From NCBI RefSeq assembly GCF_947090785.1, contig NZ_OX352320.1, positions 3,895,001 to 3,959,000 on the forward strand: DNA of 64,000 nucleotides, in the 5' to 3' direction. The stretch is from Rheinheimera sp. MM224. GTDB lineage: Bacteria; Pseudomonadota; Gammaproteobacteria; Enterobacterales; Alteromonadaceae. Both the position numbers and the translations under genes were made by a program. The notes under the pieces are model-generated. The model searched no databases. It was not told the origin of the DNA and was given only the letters and a program-made list of their open reading frames with translations. Below, one piece after another: positions 28,255 to 40,188 of the stretch; the stretch's first letter is position 1; each line of letters begins with the position of its first letter.

Positions 28255-30966
28255 TTAAACCAACTTACCGTGACACTGTTTGTATTTCTTACCTGAGCCA
28301 CAAGGACAAGCATCGTTACGGCCTACTTTTTCCGCATCACGAAACACCGGTGACGGATTAGTTTGTGGTACTTCAGTCGCAACCTGTTCTACTTCTTCGT
28401 GCTGGAACTGCATATCGGTACTTTCAGCTTTACGACGTTGTTCTTCCACAGCATCAACATCTTCAGCGGCACGGATTTGCACACGTGATAACACACCGAC
28501 CACGTCCAGTTTCAGGTTGTCCAGCATAGTAGAAAACAATTCGAAAGCTTCACGCTTGTATTCTTGCTTCGGGTTCTTCTGCGCATAACCACGTAAGTTA
28601 ATGCCCTGACGCAAGTGGTCCATCGCTGCTAAATGCTCTTTCCAGTGTGTATCTAAACTTTGCAGCATCACTGATTTTTCAAACTGACGCAGCACTGAAG
28701 GACCCACCATATGCTCTTTCAGCTCATAGGATTTATCGACCACTTCGTGGATTTGCTCACGCAGTTTTTCTTCAAACAGTTTCTTATCATCTGCTAACCA
28801 TTTAGCGATTGGCATATCGATGGCAAAATCAGCGCGGAAACGGGCTTCTAAGCCTGGAATGTCCCACATCTCGTCTAACGACTGAGGTGGAATGTATTGA
28901 TCCAGCACAGAGGCAACCACGTCGTGACGAATAGCATTGATGGTTTCAGAAATATCAGCTGCATCCATCAGTTCGTTACGTTGTTCGTACACTACTTTAC
29001 GCTGGTCGTTGGCCACATCATCGAATTCCAGCAATTGCTTACGGATATCAAAGTTACGAGCTTCAACTTTACGTTGAGCGTTTTCAATAGCGCGGCTGAC
29101 CCATGGGTGTTCAATGGCTTCGCCTGGCTCCATACCCAGTTTACGCATCATGCCAGCCATACGGTCTGAAGCAAAAATACGCATCAAGGCATCGTCTAAC
29201 GACAGGTAAAAACGTGAAGAACCCGGATCGCCCTGACGGCCAGAACGACCACGTAACTGGTTGTCGATACGGCGCGATTCATGACGTTCAGTACCAATGA
29301 TATGTAAACCACCAGACTCAATCACAGCGTCATGGCGTTTTTGCCATTCCTGTCTGACTTGTTCAATCTGTTCTGCACTGGCGTCACCTAACGCAGCCAG
29401 TTCAGCCTGCAGGTTACCACCCAATACAATGTCCGTACCACGACCAGCCATGTTGGTAGCGATGGTCACAGTGCCAGGCTGACCAGCCTGAGCAATAATT
29501 TGTGCTTCGTTAGCGTGGAACTTAGCGTTTAATACCTGATGCGGGATTTTGGCGTCATGCAACAATTTCGACAGGTACTCAGAACTTTCGATTGAAGCTG
29601 TACCGACCAGAATAGGGCGCTTCAGAGCACGGTTCTCTTCCACGTCTTTGATAATGGCCTGATACTTTTCTTCCACCGTCAGATAGACCAAATCAGGCAT
29701 ATCTTTACGAACCATAGGTCTGTTGGTTGGAACTACAATAGTTTCTAGGCCATAAATAGACTGAAATTCAAAAGCTTCAGTGTCTGCTGTACCTGTCATA
29801 CCAGCCAGTTTGTCGTACAAACGGAACAGGTTCTGGAACGTGATAGAAGCTAAAGTCTGGTTTTCGTGGTTAATATGCACGCCTTCTTTAGCTTCAATGG
29901 CCTGGTGTAAACCTTCAGACCAACGGCGACCTTCCATAGTGCGGCCCGTATGTTCATCAACGATAACGATTTCGTTGTCTTTGATCACATAGTCCACATC
30001 TTTCTTAAAGAGATTGTGCGCGCGTAAAGCGGCATAGGTATGGTGCAACAGGGTAATGTTGGCAGCAGAGAATAACGAATCGCCTGGCTGGATTAAACCC
30101 AGTTCCTGCAGAATTTCTTCCACACGGATTTGACCTAATTCAGTCAGATAAATTTGCTTGGCTTTTTCGTCGATGGTGAAGTGACCATCGCCCATAGCGC
30201 CTTCTTCATCTTCTTTTTCCTGTTTCACAAGCTGAGGCACTACAGTGTTGATCACACGGTACAACTCAGAGCTATCTTCAGCCTGACCAGAAATAATCAG
30301 CGGAGTACGGGCTTCATCTATTAAAATCGAATCCACTTCATCGATAATGGCATAAGCTAAATGACGCTGAACCCGCTCAACAGCAGAGAAAGCCATGTTA
30401 TCGCGCAGATAGTCAAAACCAAATTCGTTGTTAGTACCGTAGGTAATATCCGCACTGTAAGACGCTTGTTTATCTAAATGCCCCATACCAGGCACGTTGA
30501 CACCTACAGTCATACCTAAGAAATCGAATAAAGGCGCGTTGGTTTCAGCATCACGACGGGCCAGATAATCGTTGACGGTAATAACATGCACAGACTGACC
30601 ACTTAACGCATTTAAGTAAGCCGGCAAAGTAGCGGTTAAGGTTTTACCTTCACCTGTACGCATCTCAGAAATTTTGCCCTGATGCAGCACTATACCGCCA
30701 ATCAGCTGCACATCGAAATGACGCATCTTAAACACACGTTTACTGGCTTCACGCACAGTAGCAAAAGCTTCTGGTAATAAATCATCCAGCGTAGCGCCAT
30801 CCGCAAAGCGTTGTTTAAATTCAGCCGTTTTTAATTTGAGTTCTTCATCAGACAAGGCAACAAAAGCAGGTTCCAGGCTATTAATCAGCTCAACCGTTTT
30901 TTTCAATTTTTTTAAATAACGATCATTACGGCTACCAATTAATTTGGCGAAAAATTTTCCAAACAT
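28255..30966 (-). CDS. secA: Preprotein translocase ATPase SecA
   Basis: Motor ATPase that pushes unfolded preproteins through SecYEG, 903 residues. Walker A is MRTGEGKT, the DEAD-like box is [11 protein letters not shown], and the C-terminal zinc finger is [13 protein letters not shown], which binds SecB. The ATG at 30966 fits the family start [12 protein letters not shown]; an open extension of 21 codons upstream is not conserved. No SecM-like arrest peptide is evident upstream; an M23 peptidase gene occupies that position. Confidence 0.98.
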   Translation of the reverse strand: MFGKFFAKLIGSRNDRYLKKLKKTVELINSLEPAFVALSDEELKLKTAEFKQRFADGATLDDLLPEAFATVREASKRVFKMRHFDVQLIGGIVLHQGKISEMRTGEGKTLTATLPAYLNALSGQSVHVITVNDYLARRDAETNAPLFDFLGMTVGVNVPGMGHLDKQASYSADITYGTNNEFGFDYLRDNMAFSAVERVQRHLAYAIIDEVDSILIDEARTPLIISGQAEDSSELYRVINTVVPQLVKQEKEDEEGAMGDGHFTIDEKAKQIYLTELGQIRVEEILQELGLIQPGDSLFSAANITLLHHTYAALRAHNLFKKDVDYVIKDNEIVIVDEHTGRTMEGRRWSEGLHQAIEAKEGVHINHENQTLASITFQNLFRLYDKLAGMTGTADTEAFEFQSIYGLETIVVPTNRPMVRKDMPDLVYLTVEEKYQAIIKDVEENRALKRPILVGTASIESSEYLSKLLHDAKIPHQVLNAKFHANEAQIIAQAGQPGTVTIATNMAGRGTDIVLGGNLQAELAALGDASAEQIEQVRQEWQKRHDAVIESGGLHIIGTERHESRRIDNQLRGRSGRQGDPGSSRFYLSLDDALMRIFASDRMAGMMRKLGMEPGEAIEHPWVSRAIENAQRKVEARNFDIRKQLLEFDDVANDQRKVVYEQRNELMDAADISETINAIRHDVVASVLDQYIPPQSLDEMWDIPGLEARFRADFAIDMPIAKWLADDKKLFEEKLREQIHEVVDKSYELKEHMVGPSVLRQFEKSVMLQSLDTHWKEHLAAMDHLRQGINLRGYAQKNPKQEYKREAFELFSTMLDNLKLDVVGVLSRVQIRAAEDVDAVEEQRRKAESTDMQFQHEEVEQVATEVPQTNPSPVFRDAEKVGRNDACPCGSGKKYKQCHGKLV

Positions 30967-31066
30967 TTTATAAATACCACTTCTTGGTTGAGACTCGCTC
31001 CGAGTCCGGCCTGAGCCTTTGTTACCCACTTCCCTGAAACTCCTGCCTCAGGAAAAGGGGTATCTA

Positions 31067-31981
31067 TTATTGAATACGGCGATTAACAAACATCATAGGG
31101 TCAATCTGCTGACCATTTTTCAGTACTTCGTAATGCACGTGAGGTCCTGTTGAACGGCCTGTGTTGCCCATAATGGCAACTTCCTGGCCTTTGGTCACCA
31201 TCTGCCCAACCTGAACAGTGGTCTCCTGAGCATGGGCGTAACGGGTGCGATACCCATCGCTATGCTCAATCTCAACCATTTTACCGTAACCAAAACGTTC
31301 ACCAGCCCAGGTCACAATACCACCTGCTGTTGCAAAAATAGCATCGCCTTCTTTACCGGCAAAATCTACTCCACGGTGCACTGCGGGTTCACCGCTAAAG
31401 GGGTCACTGCGAACACCAAAACTCGACGACAAGTAACCACTTAATACAGGGCGACCGGACAGCTGGACGCTTTTTCCTATATGGTGATTCAGGTCCAGAG
31501 ATTCAAGCATCGCAAAACGGGTTTGCTCGGATTGCAGATTTTGCTCCAACTCATTGAGTTGCAACAACACGGCATTCAGTTCAGCCAGACTGATTTCAGT
31601 CGGAGTTTGTGAAGGACCTCCCATCGCAGGAGTCTCGTGCAGATTAAACTCTTCAGTCGACAAATCAGCAGCATCAATTAAACGTTCACCGACCATATTC
31701 AGTCGGTTCACCTGAGCCTGCAGCGTCGCAACTTTGGCAGTTAAAGCAGCCAACTGATTTTCAGCACGACGGCGAATATCAGCAATTTCTTCTGTTTCTG
31801 CGGCACGGCTCAATTGAGCTTTCTCAAGTTCGGCATTGCCTTGCTGAAACAAATTAGCAAAGGCTGCACCAGCGCCAGAGGCGATACAAAACAATAAGAC
31901 GGCCGTGACTGTCAGTTGCGATGGCGTGCTGCCAAAGCTGAAGTGGCGATGTCGGCCACGATAGAAAACTGTTACACTCAT
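31067..31981 (-). CDS. M23 family metallopeptidase (LytM domain)
   Basis: 304 residues: a basic cytoplasmic start, one membrane span (about 25-43), a periplasmic coiled coil (about 50-165) and a C-terminal LytM domain (about 200-300). The expected zinc ligands are present (HRGVDF and HVHYE), so it looks catalytically competent, probably a peptidoglycan endopeptidase or a regulator of one. The 100-bp gap to secA suggests a shared transcript. Its start codon lies only 29 bp from that of the divergent dciA. Confidence 0.88.
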   Translation of the reverse strand: MSVTVFYRGRHRHFSFGSTPSQLTVTAVLLFCIASGAGAAFANLFQQGNAELEKAQLSRAAETEEIADIRRRAENQLAALTAKVATLQAQVNRLNMVGERLIDAADLSTEEFNLHETPAMGGPSQTPTEISLAELNAVLLQLNELEQNLQSEQTRFAMLESLDLNHHIGKSVQLSGRPVLSGYLSSSFGVRSDPFSGEPAVHRGVDFAGKEGDAIFATAGGIVTWAGERFGYGKMVEIEHSDGYRTRYAHAQETTVQVGQMVTKGQEVAIMGNTGRSTGPHVHYEVLKNGQQIDPMMFVNRRIQ

Positions 31982-32010
31982 GCAACCTCAGTATAAATTC
32001 ATAAGTTAAG

Positions 32011-32487
32011 ATGGCGCGCTATTCTCAGAAACCAGTGGATCTAAGTCAGTTGCTGCAACAAAGCTCTTTGTTGTCGACCATGCAGCACGCCGATCTGTTG
32101 CGCCAACTTAATACCGAATTAGCGCAGTTTCTGCAACTGGATCCATCCGGTTTTTGCAAAATTAGTACCATAAAAGCGGGTCGCTTAGTTATTTTGTGCC
32201 AATCGCCCGCCTGGGCGACCCGGCTGAAAATGCAAAGAGAGGCCATTCTAGACAATTTCCGCCAGAAAATCTTGCCGGATTTGGCAGGTATCGACATTGA
32301 AGTCTCACCCAATACCCAGCTGCAATATGTCAAAGCGGAAGAAATCAAAACTGAAGGACCTAAAATCTCTGAACAAGCTGCGGTGTATTTACTGGCTTTA
32401 GCACAAAACAGTGAAGGTGAGTTAAAGCAGAAACTACAAAGGCTGGCAGAGCTGGCTCAAAAGCCTCGCCCTGCCCCCAAGACTTAG
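32011..32487 (+). CDS. dciA: DciA-like DUF721 protein, probable helicase loader
   Basis: 158 residues with an N-terminal DUF721 fold: a helical start, then the hydrophobic strands [19 protein letters not shown] typical of this KH-like domain. The C-terminal tail is polar. DciA proteins associate with the replicative helicase DnaB in bacteria lacking the phage-derived DnaC or DnaI. The loader role here is inferred from the family. Its 3' end overlaps the convergent lpxC by four bases. Confidence 0.75.
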   Translation: MARYSQKPVDLSQLLQQSSLLSTMQHADLLRQLNTELAQFLQLDPSGFCKISTIKAGRLVILCQSPAWATRLKMQREAILDNFRQKILPDLAGIDIEVSPNTQLQYVKAEEIKTEGPKISEQAAVYLLALAQNSEGELKQKLQRLAELAQKPRPAPKT

Positions 32488-33395
32488 GCCAATTGAGGTG
32501 CTAAGTATGATATCGGCATTTGCGCTTCTTTGTCGAAGCTAACAAATTCCCAGTTCGCCTGTTCAGCAAGTACTGCAGACAATAACTGGTTATTTAAAGC
32601 GTGGCCCGTTTTATAAGAACGGAACTCGCCCAGAATGCTGTAACCGGCCATGTATAAATCACCGATTGCATCCAGAATTTTGTGTTTGATAAATTCGTCT
32701 TCGTAACGCAGACCGTCCTGGTTTAACACCCGGAACTCATCCAGCACTACGGCGTTATCAAAGCTGCCGCCTAATGCCAGATTATTGGCGCGTAAATATT
32801 CAATGTCCTGCAGGAAACCAAAAGTACGGGCACGGCTGATATCTTTAATAAAAGACGCAGCTGAGAAGTCGAGCTTCATGCGCTGTTTGGTTTCAGAAAT
32901 CACAGGGTGATCGAAATCGATGGAAAAATCCATACGGAAACCGTGATGTGGCACAAACTCAGCCCACTTGTCACCGTCTTCAACCCGTACTTTTTGCTTA
33001 ATGCGGATAAACTTTTTGGCTTTTTTCTGTTCGCTGATACCGGCTTCCAGTAACAGGTAAACAAAAGGGTTGGCACTGCCATCCATAATTGGAATCTCAG
33101 CAGAGTCCACTTCGATAAACAGGTTATCGATACCTAAACCAGCCACCGCAGCCATTAAATGCTCAGTGGTGGACAGGCGCACGCCGTCATCGTTGATCAA
33201 ACACGTACACATCACAGTGTCGCCCACTAATTCAGGGGTGACTTTAAAATCAACGATCGGGTTCAGATCGACACGCCGGAAGACGATACCGGTATTATCA
33301 GGAGCAGGCCGGAGAGTAAGCGTAACCTTTTCTCCCTTGTGTAAACCCACCCCGATCGAGCTGATTGATTTTGCAATGGTACGTTGTTTAATCAT
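32484..33395 (-). CDS. lpxC: UDP-3-O-acyl-N-acetylglucosamine deacetylase LpxC
   Basis: Zinc deacetylase that commits UDP-3-O-acyl-GlcNAc to lipid A synthesis, 303 residues. The zinc-binding His residues lie in TEHLMAAV and the C-terminal HKILDAIGD. It is the last gene of the dcw array, 103 bp after ftsZ, as in E. coli. It probably has its own promoter in that gap. A C-terminal tail that could be an FtsH degron is present (ISYLAPQLA). Confidence 0.97.
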   Translation of the reverse strand: MIKQRTIAKSISSIGVGLHKGEKVTLTLRPAPDNTGIVFRRVDLNPIVDFKVTPELVGDTVMCTCLINDDGVRLSTTEHLMAAVAGLGIDNLFIEVDSAEIPIMDGSANPFVYLLLEAGISEQKKAKKFIRIKQKVRVEDGDKWAEFVPHHGFRMDFSIDFDHPVISETKQRMKLDFSAASFIKDISRARTFGFLQDIEYLRANNLALGGSFDNAVVLDEFRVLNQDGLRYEDEFIKHKILDAIGDLYMAGYSILGEFRSYKTGHALNNQLLSAVLAEQANWEFVSFDKEAQMPISYLAPQLA

Positions 33396-33498
33396 ATTTT
33401 TTCCTGTTCAAATATTGAACAAATCCAAAATGGCGGCGAAGCATAACATAGCTAATCAGCTATGCCAACCTTTGAGCCTTTTGTAAGCTGACTAAAAA

Positions 33499-34686
33499 TT
33501 AGTCAGCTTGTTTACGTAAAAACGCAGGAATATCGAAAATATCGATGTTCGCTTGTTTCTCCGCTACTGGCTTACTTTGCACAGCAGGGGCTTCTAATTG
33601 CACCTGTGACATGTCACGGGCGGCGTTACCCTGATGATGCGAATAGCTTGTACCAGCATTGCCATAAACGTGCGCTGAACGAACTGGTTCATGACGGTGA
33701 TTTGGCACCAGGCTAATGTCAGGCTTACGCTCTGCACCTATACCTGTGGCAACCACAGTGACACGAAGTTCATCAGACATGTCAGGATCAATAACGGCAC
33801 CTACTACAACAGTAGCATTTTCTGAAGCAAATGCTTTAACAGCATTACCAACAGTTTCAAACTCTTCAATGCTGATATCCAGGCCAGCAGTGATATTCAC
33901 CAGAATACCCTTAGCACCTGATAAATCGATATCTTCCAGTAACGGGCTGGAAATCGCTTGTTCAGCGGCTTCTTCTGCACGGTCCGGACCTGATGCACGG
34001 CCAGTACCCATCATGGCAGTACCCATTTCAGACATCACTGTACGCACGTCGGCGAAGTCGACGTTAATCAGACCAGGACGAGTGATCAGCTCAGCGATAC
34101 CTTGCACTGCACCTAACAACACGTTGTTAGCCGCTTTGAACGCATCCAGCAAACTAGTGCCTTTGCCTAAGACTTTTAATAACTTGTCGTTAGGAATAGT
34201 GATCAGTGAGTCAACATGTTTTGCCAGCTCAGCAATACCTTCGTCTGCATAAGCAGAACGCTTTTTGCCTTCGAACGGGAATGGCTTAGTCACAACAGCC
34301 ACAGTCAGGATACCCATTTCACGAGCCACTTCAGCCACTATCGGAGCAGCACCAGTACCAGTACCACCACCCATACCGGCAGCGATAAAGATCATGTCCG
34401 CGCCTTGCAGCGTTTTCTTGATCGTTTCACGGTCTTCTTCTGCAGAACGACGGCCTACATCAGGGTTAGCACCAGCACCTAAACCTTTAGTGACGCCAGC
34501 ACCCAGTTGCAGGGTCATATGGGCAGAAGAGTTACGCAGCGCCTGCGCATCAGTATTGGCAGCAATAAACTCAACACCTTCGATGTTGCTTGCAACCATA
34601 TACTCAACAGCGTTACCGCCACCACCACCAACACCTATTACTTTAATGACAGCTTCTTCGCTGTGGTTTTCCATTAACTCAAACAT
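33499..34686 (-). CDS. ftsZ: Cell division GTPase FtsZ
   Basis: Tubulin homologue that forms the Z-ring, 395 residues. The tubulin signature [10 protein letters not shown] (about 105-115) and the T7 loop are intact. A disordered linker (about 320-375) leads to the conserved C-terminal peptide [16 protein letters not shown], which binds FtsA, ZipA and ZapD. It is downstream of ftsA with a 37-bp gap. Confidence 0.98.
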   Translation of the reverse strand: MFELMENHSEEAVIKVIGVGGGGGNAVEYMVASNIEGVEFIAANTDAQALRNSSAHMTLQLGAGVTKGLGAGANPDVGRRSAEEDRETIKKTLQGADMIFIAAGMGGGTGTGAAPIVAEVAREMGILTVAVVTKPFPFEGKKRSAYADEGIAELAKHVDSLITIPNDKLLKVLGKGTSLLDAFKAANNVLLGAVQGIAELITRPGLINVDFADVRTVMSEMGTAMMGTGRASGPDRAEEAAEQAISSPLLEDIDLSGAKGILVNITAGLDISIEEFETVGNAVKAFASENATVVVGAVIDPDMSDELRVTVVATGIGAERKPDISLVPNHRHEPVRSAHVYGNAGTSYSHHQGNAARDMSQVQLEAPAVQSKPVAEKQANIDIFDIPAFLRKQAD

Positions 34687-34723
34687 AGCTCTCTCTCCGT
34701 TTTAGTACGCTTACTCAAAAAAG

Positions 34724-35959
34724 TTAAAATTCGCCTTTAAACCAGCTGGTGAGACGTTTCACCATGCCGCCGACCGACTCGCGGGCAGCAACAGCTTTTT
34801 TCTGCTGGGTCCGCATGTCTTTTCCGTAAATCAATAAACCCACGACGCTGGCGTAGGCCGGGTCCTGTACATATTCTCTTAAACCTGTAATGCCAATCGG
34901 GTAACCCAACCGCACCGGCATCTGGAACACATCTTCAGCAAACTCAATGGCACCTTCCATTTTGGCGGTACCACCGGTCAGCACTATGCCTGCGGCAATT
35001 TGTTCTTCCAGACCAGAGCTGCGGATTTCTTCCAGCACCAGTTCAAACAATTCCTGATAGCGTGGCTCTACCACTTCTGCCAGGGTATGGCGTGACATGC
35101 TGCGGGCCGGACGACCGCCCACGCTTGGCACTTCAATGTTTTCTTCTTTACCTACCATGCTGCGCAGTGCACAGGCGTATTGCACTTTGATATCTTCGGC
35201 GTGGCCTAAAGGCGTGCGGAAGATTTTGGCAATATCGCTGGTGACCTGATTACCAGCCACAGGGATCACTGCGGTATGGCGTAAAGCACCATTGGTAAAG
35301 ACCGAGATATCTATAGTGCCGCCGCCCATATCAACGACGCAGACACCCAGCTCTTTTTCATCATCCGTCAGCACCGCATAGCTTGATGCCAATGAAGAGA
35401 AAATCAGCTGGTCGACATGCAACTCGCAGCGCTCAGCACATTTTTCGATATTTTTTGCCATATCATTGGCGCAGGTGATGATGTGAGCCTTGGCTTCCAT
35501 CCGCACCCCTGACATGCCGATTGGGCTTTTAATGCCTTCCTGCATGTCGACTGAAAATTCCTGTGGCAGCACATGCAACATGCGACGCTCAGCCGAAATA
35601 GGCACTGACTTGGCGGCATGAATGACGTTAATCACATCTTCAGCTGTCACTTCGGCATCATTGATTGGCACCATGCCACTTTCGTTCTGGCAACGAATAT
35701 GTTTGCCGGTAATACCTAAATACACAGAAGACACGCGGCAATCGGCCATCAGTTCGGCTTCTTCCACGGCGCGGCGCACAGACTGCACCACCAGGTTCAG
35801 ATCGTTGACACCACCTTTGTCCATACCACGGGCTACATGAGTGCCCACACCAACAATACTTAACTGATTGTCAGCGGTAATTTCGCCCACTAAGGCTTTT
35901 ACCTGTGCTGTGCCTATATCTAAGCCAACGATAAGATCACGTTCTGTCGACTTTGTCAT
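34724..35959 (-). CDS. ftsA: Cell division protein FtsA
   Basis: Actin-like ATPase that tethers FtsZ to the membrane, 411 residues. It has the phosphate-binding segment GLDIGTAQVK at the N-terminus, a second one, VVDMGGGTIDISV, and a C-terminal amphipathic membrane-targeting helix (MVKRLTSWFKGEF). The ATG at 35959 lies inside the end of ftsQ (23-bp overlap). An in-frame extension upstream runs entirely through ftsQ and is rejected. Confidence 0.97.
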   Translation of the reverse strand: MTKSTERDLIVGLDIGTAQVKALVGEITADNQLSIVGVGTHVARGMDKGGVNDLNLVVQSVRRAVEEAELMADCRVSSVYLGITGKHIRCQNESGMVPINDAEVTAEDVINVIHAAKSVPISAERRMLHVLPQEFSVDMQEGIKSPIGMSGVRMEAKAHIITCANDMAKNIEKCAERCELHVDQLIFSSLASSYAVLTDDEKELGVCVVDMGGGTIDISVFTNGALRHTAVIPVAGNQVTSDIAKIFRTPLGHAEDIKVQYACALRSMVGKEENIEVPSVGGRPARSMSRHTLAEVVEPRYQELFELVLEEIRSSGLEEQIAAGIVLTGGTAKMEGAIEFAEDVFQMPVRLGYPIGITGLREYVQDPAYASVVGLLIYGKDMRTQQKKAVAARESVGGMVKRLTSWFKGEF

Positions 35960-36713
35960 CTTGTTCTCTTTGTTCTGGCGCTTCGACCCAACGTACAGCG
36001 ACGCCTGTGTCATAACGCAAATCAACTTCGGCGACTGCCTGAGTTTTATGTTTACTAATCACAGGGTACAAATCGATAAACCGCTGCACCCGCTTTGCCG
36101 TATCTTCACGGCCCAGAGTCAGTTGAATGCCCTCTGCTAAATTCAGTTGCCAGGCCTGACGGGCTGACACTGTGAGTCCTGTTGCTGCATGCTGATGGAC
36201 GGTCAGCATTTGATTCAATTGATTGAACATGGTCAGTGCATCCTGCTCGGCCCCGTCCGGACCTTGTAACTTTGGCAATGGCTGCTTTAGTTCAGCAACA
36301 GGAGCGACAAAGATCTGACCTTGTTGATTGAGTAAATAGTGGTCATTCCATACCGCGACTGGCTTATGTTCAGTCACCACCACCACGAGCGTATCAGGCC
36401 ATTGTTTGCGCACGGCTGCCTGAGCTACCCAGGGTTGTTGCTGCAGAAACAGCTGCACCTGATCCACGTTCAAATTAAAAAAGTTACCCAGATACTGTTG
36501 TTGCAGCTTTTGGTTTAAACCTGCAGCTTCAATCTGAGAAAAATCGCCATAGACCTTCACTTGCTGGATAGGTGCACTTTGTTGATCCTGACTCCAAAGC
36601 CAGATCTGATAACCTAACCAGCTGACAAACCAGACGGCAAAGCAGAAAAAGGCGACACCAGCCCAGAAGGCTTTGTTAATAGGTGCGCTCACTGTCTTGC
36701 CGTTTTTGGTCAT
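35937..36713 (-). CDS. ftsQ: Cell division protein FtsQ
   Basis: Bitopic divisome scaffold, 258 residues. A cytoplasmic N-terminus and one span (about 14-36) lead to a periplasmic POTRA domain (VKVYGDFSQ onwards, about 48-120) and a beta domain. It recruits FtsB/FtsL. Its start overlaps the ddlB end by four bases. Confidence 0.95.
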   Translation of the reverse strand: MTKNGKTVSAPINKAFWAGVAFFCFAVWFVSWLGYQIWLWSQDQQSAPIQQVKVYGDFSQIEAAGLNQKLQQQYLGNFFNLNVDQVQLFLQQQPWVAQAAVRKQWPDTLVVVVTEHKPVAVWNDHYLLNQQGQIFVAPVAELKQPLPKLQGPDGAEQDALTMFNQLNQMLTVHQHAATGLTVSARQAWQLNLAEGIQLTLGREDTAKRVQRFIDLYPVISKHKTQAVAEVDLRYDTGVAVRWVEAPEQREQDDKVDRT

Positions 36714-37624
36714 AAGGTCTGTTCTAAAATCTGCAGCACTAACTGCTCAAAACTTAAACCCGCTGCTTTAGCCGCCATAGGCACCAATGACTTCTCCGTC
36801 ATGCCTGGCACAGTATTCACTTCCAGCAGATAGAAATTACCCTGCTCGTCCAGCATCGCATCGACACGACCCCAGCCTGACGCACCAACAGCAGTAAAGG
36901 CAGCGGCTGCAACTTGTTGCAAAAAGGCAGTCTGATCGGCTGTTAAAGGCGCAGGACAAAGGTATTCAGTGCTATTGGACTGATACTTGGCTTCATAGTC
37001 ATAAAAAGAACGGGGAGTACGCATTTCAACTATTGGCAGTGCCTTACCGTTTAATACAGTCACTGTAAATTCGCGGCCCTGGATCCACTGTTCAACCAGT
37101 ACATCAGAATCGTATTTACATGCCACAGCTAAGGCCTGTTCCAGCTCTTGTGCAGTGCTTGCTGCACTCATGCCGATACTGGAACCTTCATTCGCTGGTT
37201 TAACCATCACTTTACCAGCTAATTGCTGCAAAATATCCTGATAATTCAGTTGTTTTCCAGCTTCAGCCACTAAAAATTTTGCTGTAGGTAACCCTTGTGC
37301 CTGAAACAGCCATTTGCAGCGGATTTTATCCATCGCCAGGGCTGAACCTAAGACGCGGCTACCTGTGTAAGGTAAGCCCATCAGCTGCAAAGCACCTTGC
37401 ATAGTACCGTCTTCACCACCACGGCCATGCAGTACTATAAATACACGATCAAAACCAGCTGCAGTTAAAGCACTTAACGGCTGATCTTTTGGATCAAAAG
37501 CATGGGCGTCGACACCTTGCTTTTGCAAAGCGGCCAGCACAGCGGCACCTGAACGTAATGACACTTCACGTTCTGCCGAGGTTCCACCAAACATTACAGC
37601 CACTTTGCCAAATTTGCTGCTCAT
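36710..37624 (-). CDS. ddlB: D-alanine-D-alanine ligase
   Basis: ATP-grasp ligase making D-Ala-D-Ala for peptidoglycan, 304 residues. It has the N-terminal GGTSAEREVSLRSG, a central VKPANEGSS nucleotide-binding motif and the C-terminal EVNTVPGMT. It lies in the usual dcw position between murC and ftsQ. Confidence 0.97.
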   Translation of the reverse strand: MSSKFGKVAVMFGGTSAEREVSLRSGAAVLAALQKQGVDAHAFDPKDQPLSALTAAGFDRVFIVLHGRGGEDGTMQGALQLMGLPYTGSRVLGSALAMDKIRCKWLFQAQGLPTAKFLVAEAGKQLNYQDILQQLAGKVMVKPANEGSSIGMSAASTAQELEQALAVACKYDSDVLVEQWIQGREFTVTVLNGKALPIVEMRTPRSFYDYEAKYQSNSTEYLCPAPLTADQTAFLQQVAAAAFTAVGASGWGRVDAMLDEQGNFYLLEVNTVPGMTEKSLVPMAAKAAGLSFEQLVLQILEQTL

Positions 37625-37627
37625 ACT

Positions 37628-39076
37628 TCAAGCTCCCTCGTTTGGTTTTAATGCAGAAATTGCTAATTTAGACGCTGCCAGTTGTTTGGCCAGCGCACCT
37701 ATATTGCCCGCGCCCTGAGTCAGTAACACATCACCGTCCTGCAACACGTCAGCTAAAGCAGCGGGTAAATCGGCAGGCGTCGCTACATAAATAGGGTCCA
37801 ATTGACCGCGGGCACGGATAGAGCGGCATAAACTGCGGCTGTCTGCGCCAGGAATAGCGGCTTCGCCTGCGGCATAAACTTCAAGCAATAACAATAAATC
37901 GACAGAAGACAGCACTTTGGCGAAGTCTTCATATAAATCACGGGTTCTGGTGTAACGGTGTGGCTGATAAGCCATGACGATACGGCGCTCCGGCCAGGCG
38001 TTACGCGCCGCAGCTAAAGTGGCAGCCACTTCGCTTGGATGGTGACCATAGTCATCGACCAGCAGCACTTTGCCACGGCCTGTCTCAAACTCACCGTACT
38101 GTTCAAAACGACGGCCTATGCCTTCGAATTTTTTCAGTGCAGCTAAAATGGAATCCGTTGCTATACCTTCATCTTTGGCCACGGCAAAAGCAGCTGTAGC
38201 ATTCAGCGCATTATGACGACCGGCTAAATTCAGTTCAATCTGGCTGGCAACACCGTTTTTATCGGTAATAACAAAATGGCTTTGAGTACCGGTTTGACCG
38301 AAGTCGCTGATGACATAATCTGCATCTTCGCTAAAACCATAGGTAATGACAAAACGGCCAATTTGTAGGATCAGCTCACGAACGACGGCATCGTCGATAC
38401 ACATCACAGCGACACCATAAAATGGCAGGTTATGGCAAAACTCCAGATAGGTGGCTTTCATTTTTTCAAAGTCACCCTGATAAGTTTCCATATGGTCAGG
38501 TTCGATATTGGTGATCACTGACGCCATAGGCTGTAAATGCAGGAAAGAGGCGTCGCTCTCGTCCGCTTCGGCAATTAAATAGCGGCCAGCACCAAGACGT
38601 GCGTTGGTACCTGCAGAATTCAGTAAGCCACCAATGACAAAGGTAGGATCAGTGCCAGCTTCCGCAAAAATAGAGGCGATTAAGCTGGTAGTGGTGGTTT
38701 TACCGTGGGTACCAGCGATAGCAATACCATGGCGGAAACGCATTAATTCAGCCAGCATTTCAGCACGGCGCACCACAGGAATACGGTGTTCAATAGCAGC
38801 AGCCACTTCCGGGTTATCGGTTTTAATAGCACTGGAGACAACAACAACACTGGCGCCTTCGATGTTTTCAGCTTTATGGCCAATCACAATACAGGCACCT
38901 AACGACGCTAAACGATCGACCACAGGGTTTGGTGCTATATCTGAACCCGAAACTTTATAACCTTCATTGACTAATACTTCGGCAATACCACCCATACCAG
39001 CGCCGCCGATCCCAACGAAGTGGATCCGCTCTACTCTGCGCATAGCATTTTTATTTTGTTGTTTTGTATTGCTCAT
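37628..39076 (-). CDS. murC: UDP-N-acetylmuramate-L-alanine ligase MurC
   Basis: Adds L-Ala to UDP-MurNAc, 482 residues. It has a Rossmann N-terminus ([11 protein letters not shown]), the P-loop [10 protein letters not shown] and a C-terminal ligase domain with DDYGHHPSE. Its start overlaps murG by four bases, and ddlB follows after three. Confidence 0.98.
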   Translation of the reverse strand: MSNTKQQNKNAMRRVERIHFVGIGGAGMGGIAEVLVNEGYKVSGSDIAPNPVVDRLASLGACIVIGHKAENIEGASVVVVSSAIKTDNPEVAAAIEHRIPVVRRAEMLAELMRFRHGIAIAGTHGKTTTTSLIASIFAEAGTDPTFVIGGLLNSAGTNARLGAGRYLIAEADESDASFLHLQPMASVITNIEPDHMETYQGDFEKMKATYLEFCHNLPFYGVAVMCIDDAVVRELILQIGRFVITYGFSEDADYVISDFGQTGTQSHFVITDKNGVASQIELNLAGRHNALNATAAFAVAKDEGIATDSILAALKKFEGIGRRFEQYGEFETGRGKVLLVDDYGHHPSEVAATLAAARNAWPERRIVMAYQPHRYTRTRDLYEDFAKVLSSVDLLLLLEVYAAGEAAIPGADSRSLCRSIRARGQLDPIYVATPADLPAALADVLQDGDVLLTQGAGNIGALAKQLAASKLAISALKPNEGA

Positions 39077-40188
39077 TTAGTCTTACCTATCACTTCACCA
39101 CAGACTCTAACAACGTGTTCTGCGGCATCATCTATTGCTGTTCTGCGGGCATTATTTGCCAAATGACGCAGTGCACTTTTGTCCTGCAACCAGGACTGGA
39201 GTAAAGGCAACAAAGCACCTTTACTGAATTCGCTTTGTGGCAGTAATACCGCCCCTTGTTTTTGCACTAACCAGCTGGCGTTGGCCGTCTGATGATCGTC
39301 AATAGCAGATGGCAAAGGCACAAAAACCGCAGCTACGCCGGCACAAGCCACTTCGGATACAGTTAAAGCACCAGCGCGGCAAATCACTAAATCAGCCCAG
39401 GTATAAGCAGCAGCCATGTCTTCAATAAATGCACTGGCACTGGCCTTTAATTCAGGCAAAGCGGCATAAGCCTGTTGCACTTGCTGCTCCATCGCCTTAC
39501 CCGTCTGATGCCTTATTTCCAGCACACCAGTCTGAGATGCTTGTGCAAACAGAGCAGGTAATTGCTGGTTAAACACCTGAGCACCTAAACTGCCACCTAT
39601 CACTAATACTTTTAAGCTTGGTGTTGACGCCTGCAGTTGCTTTTGACCCGACACAGCCAGCACTTCAGCACGCACAGGATTACCCACTACTAATCTGTCT
39701 TTGCGATCGGCAAAGGCCTGTGGAAAAGCCACTAATACTTTTTTGGCAATACGAGCCAATAATCTGTTGGTGGTGCCTGCCACTGCATTTTGCTCATGCA
39801 CTATTAAAGGCTTACCCGCTAACCAGGCGGCTAAGCCACCAGGTCCACTGGCATAACCACCAAAACCTAACACCAGTTCAGGGTTCAGTTGCTTGACTAA
39901 AGCACGGGCCTGACTGATGGAGCGCCATAACATCAGCGGCGCTTTGACTAAGCTTTTTAAGCCTTTGCCGCGTAAACCAGCCACTGCAATGCTATGAAAC
40001 GGGAAACCAAACTGCGGCACTAAAGTCGCTTCCATTCGATCCGCTGTACCCAGCCAATGAATGTTCCAGCCTTGTTGCTTTAACAGTTCAGCCACAGCTT
40101 TAGCCGGGAAAATATGGCCACCAGTGCCGCCTGCCATAATCAGCGCTGTTTTTTGCGGTTTGTCAGTAGTCTGCATCAGCTCAGGCAT
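39073..40188 (-). CDS. murG: UDP-GlcNAc transferase MurG
   Basis: Peripheral inner-membrane glycosyltransferase that converts lipid I to lipid II, 371 residues. The N-terminal glycine motif [21 protein letters not shown] and the UDP-GlcNAc-binding [10 protein letters not shown] are present. The start overlaps ftsW by eight bases; a Met four codons later is an alternative. Confidence 0.97.
   Translation of the reverse strand: MPELMQTTDKPQKTALIMAGGTGGHIFPAKAVAELLKQQGWNIHWLGTADRMEATLVPQFGFPFHSIAVAGLRGKGLKSLVKAPLMLWRSISQARALVKQLNPELVLGFGGYASGPGGLAAWLAGKPLIVHEQNAVAGTTNRLLARIAKKVLVAFPQAFADRKDRLVVGNPVRAEVLAVSGQKQLQASTPSLKVLVIGGSLGAQVFNQQLPALFAQASQTGVLEIRHQTGKAMEQQVQQAYAALPELKASASAFIEDMAAAYTWADLVICRAGALTVSEVACAGVAAVFVPLPSAIDDHQTANASWLVQKQGAVLLPQSEFSKGALLPLLQSWLQDKSALRHLANNARRTAIDDAAEHVVRVCGEVIGKTK

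Noticed and set aside
30967..31029. N-terminal extension of SecA
   Set aside because: The 21 extra codons are not conserved in SecA, which normally starts at [15 protein letters not shown] sequence.
35960..36025. N-terminal extension of FtsA
   Set aside because: It lies within ftsQ coding sequence and is not part of the FtsA family.
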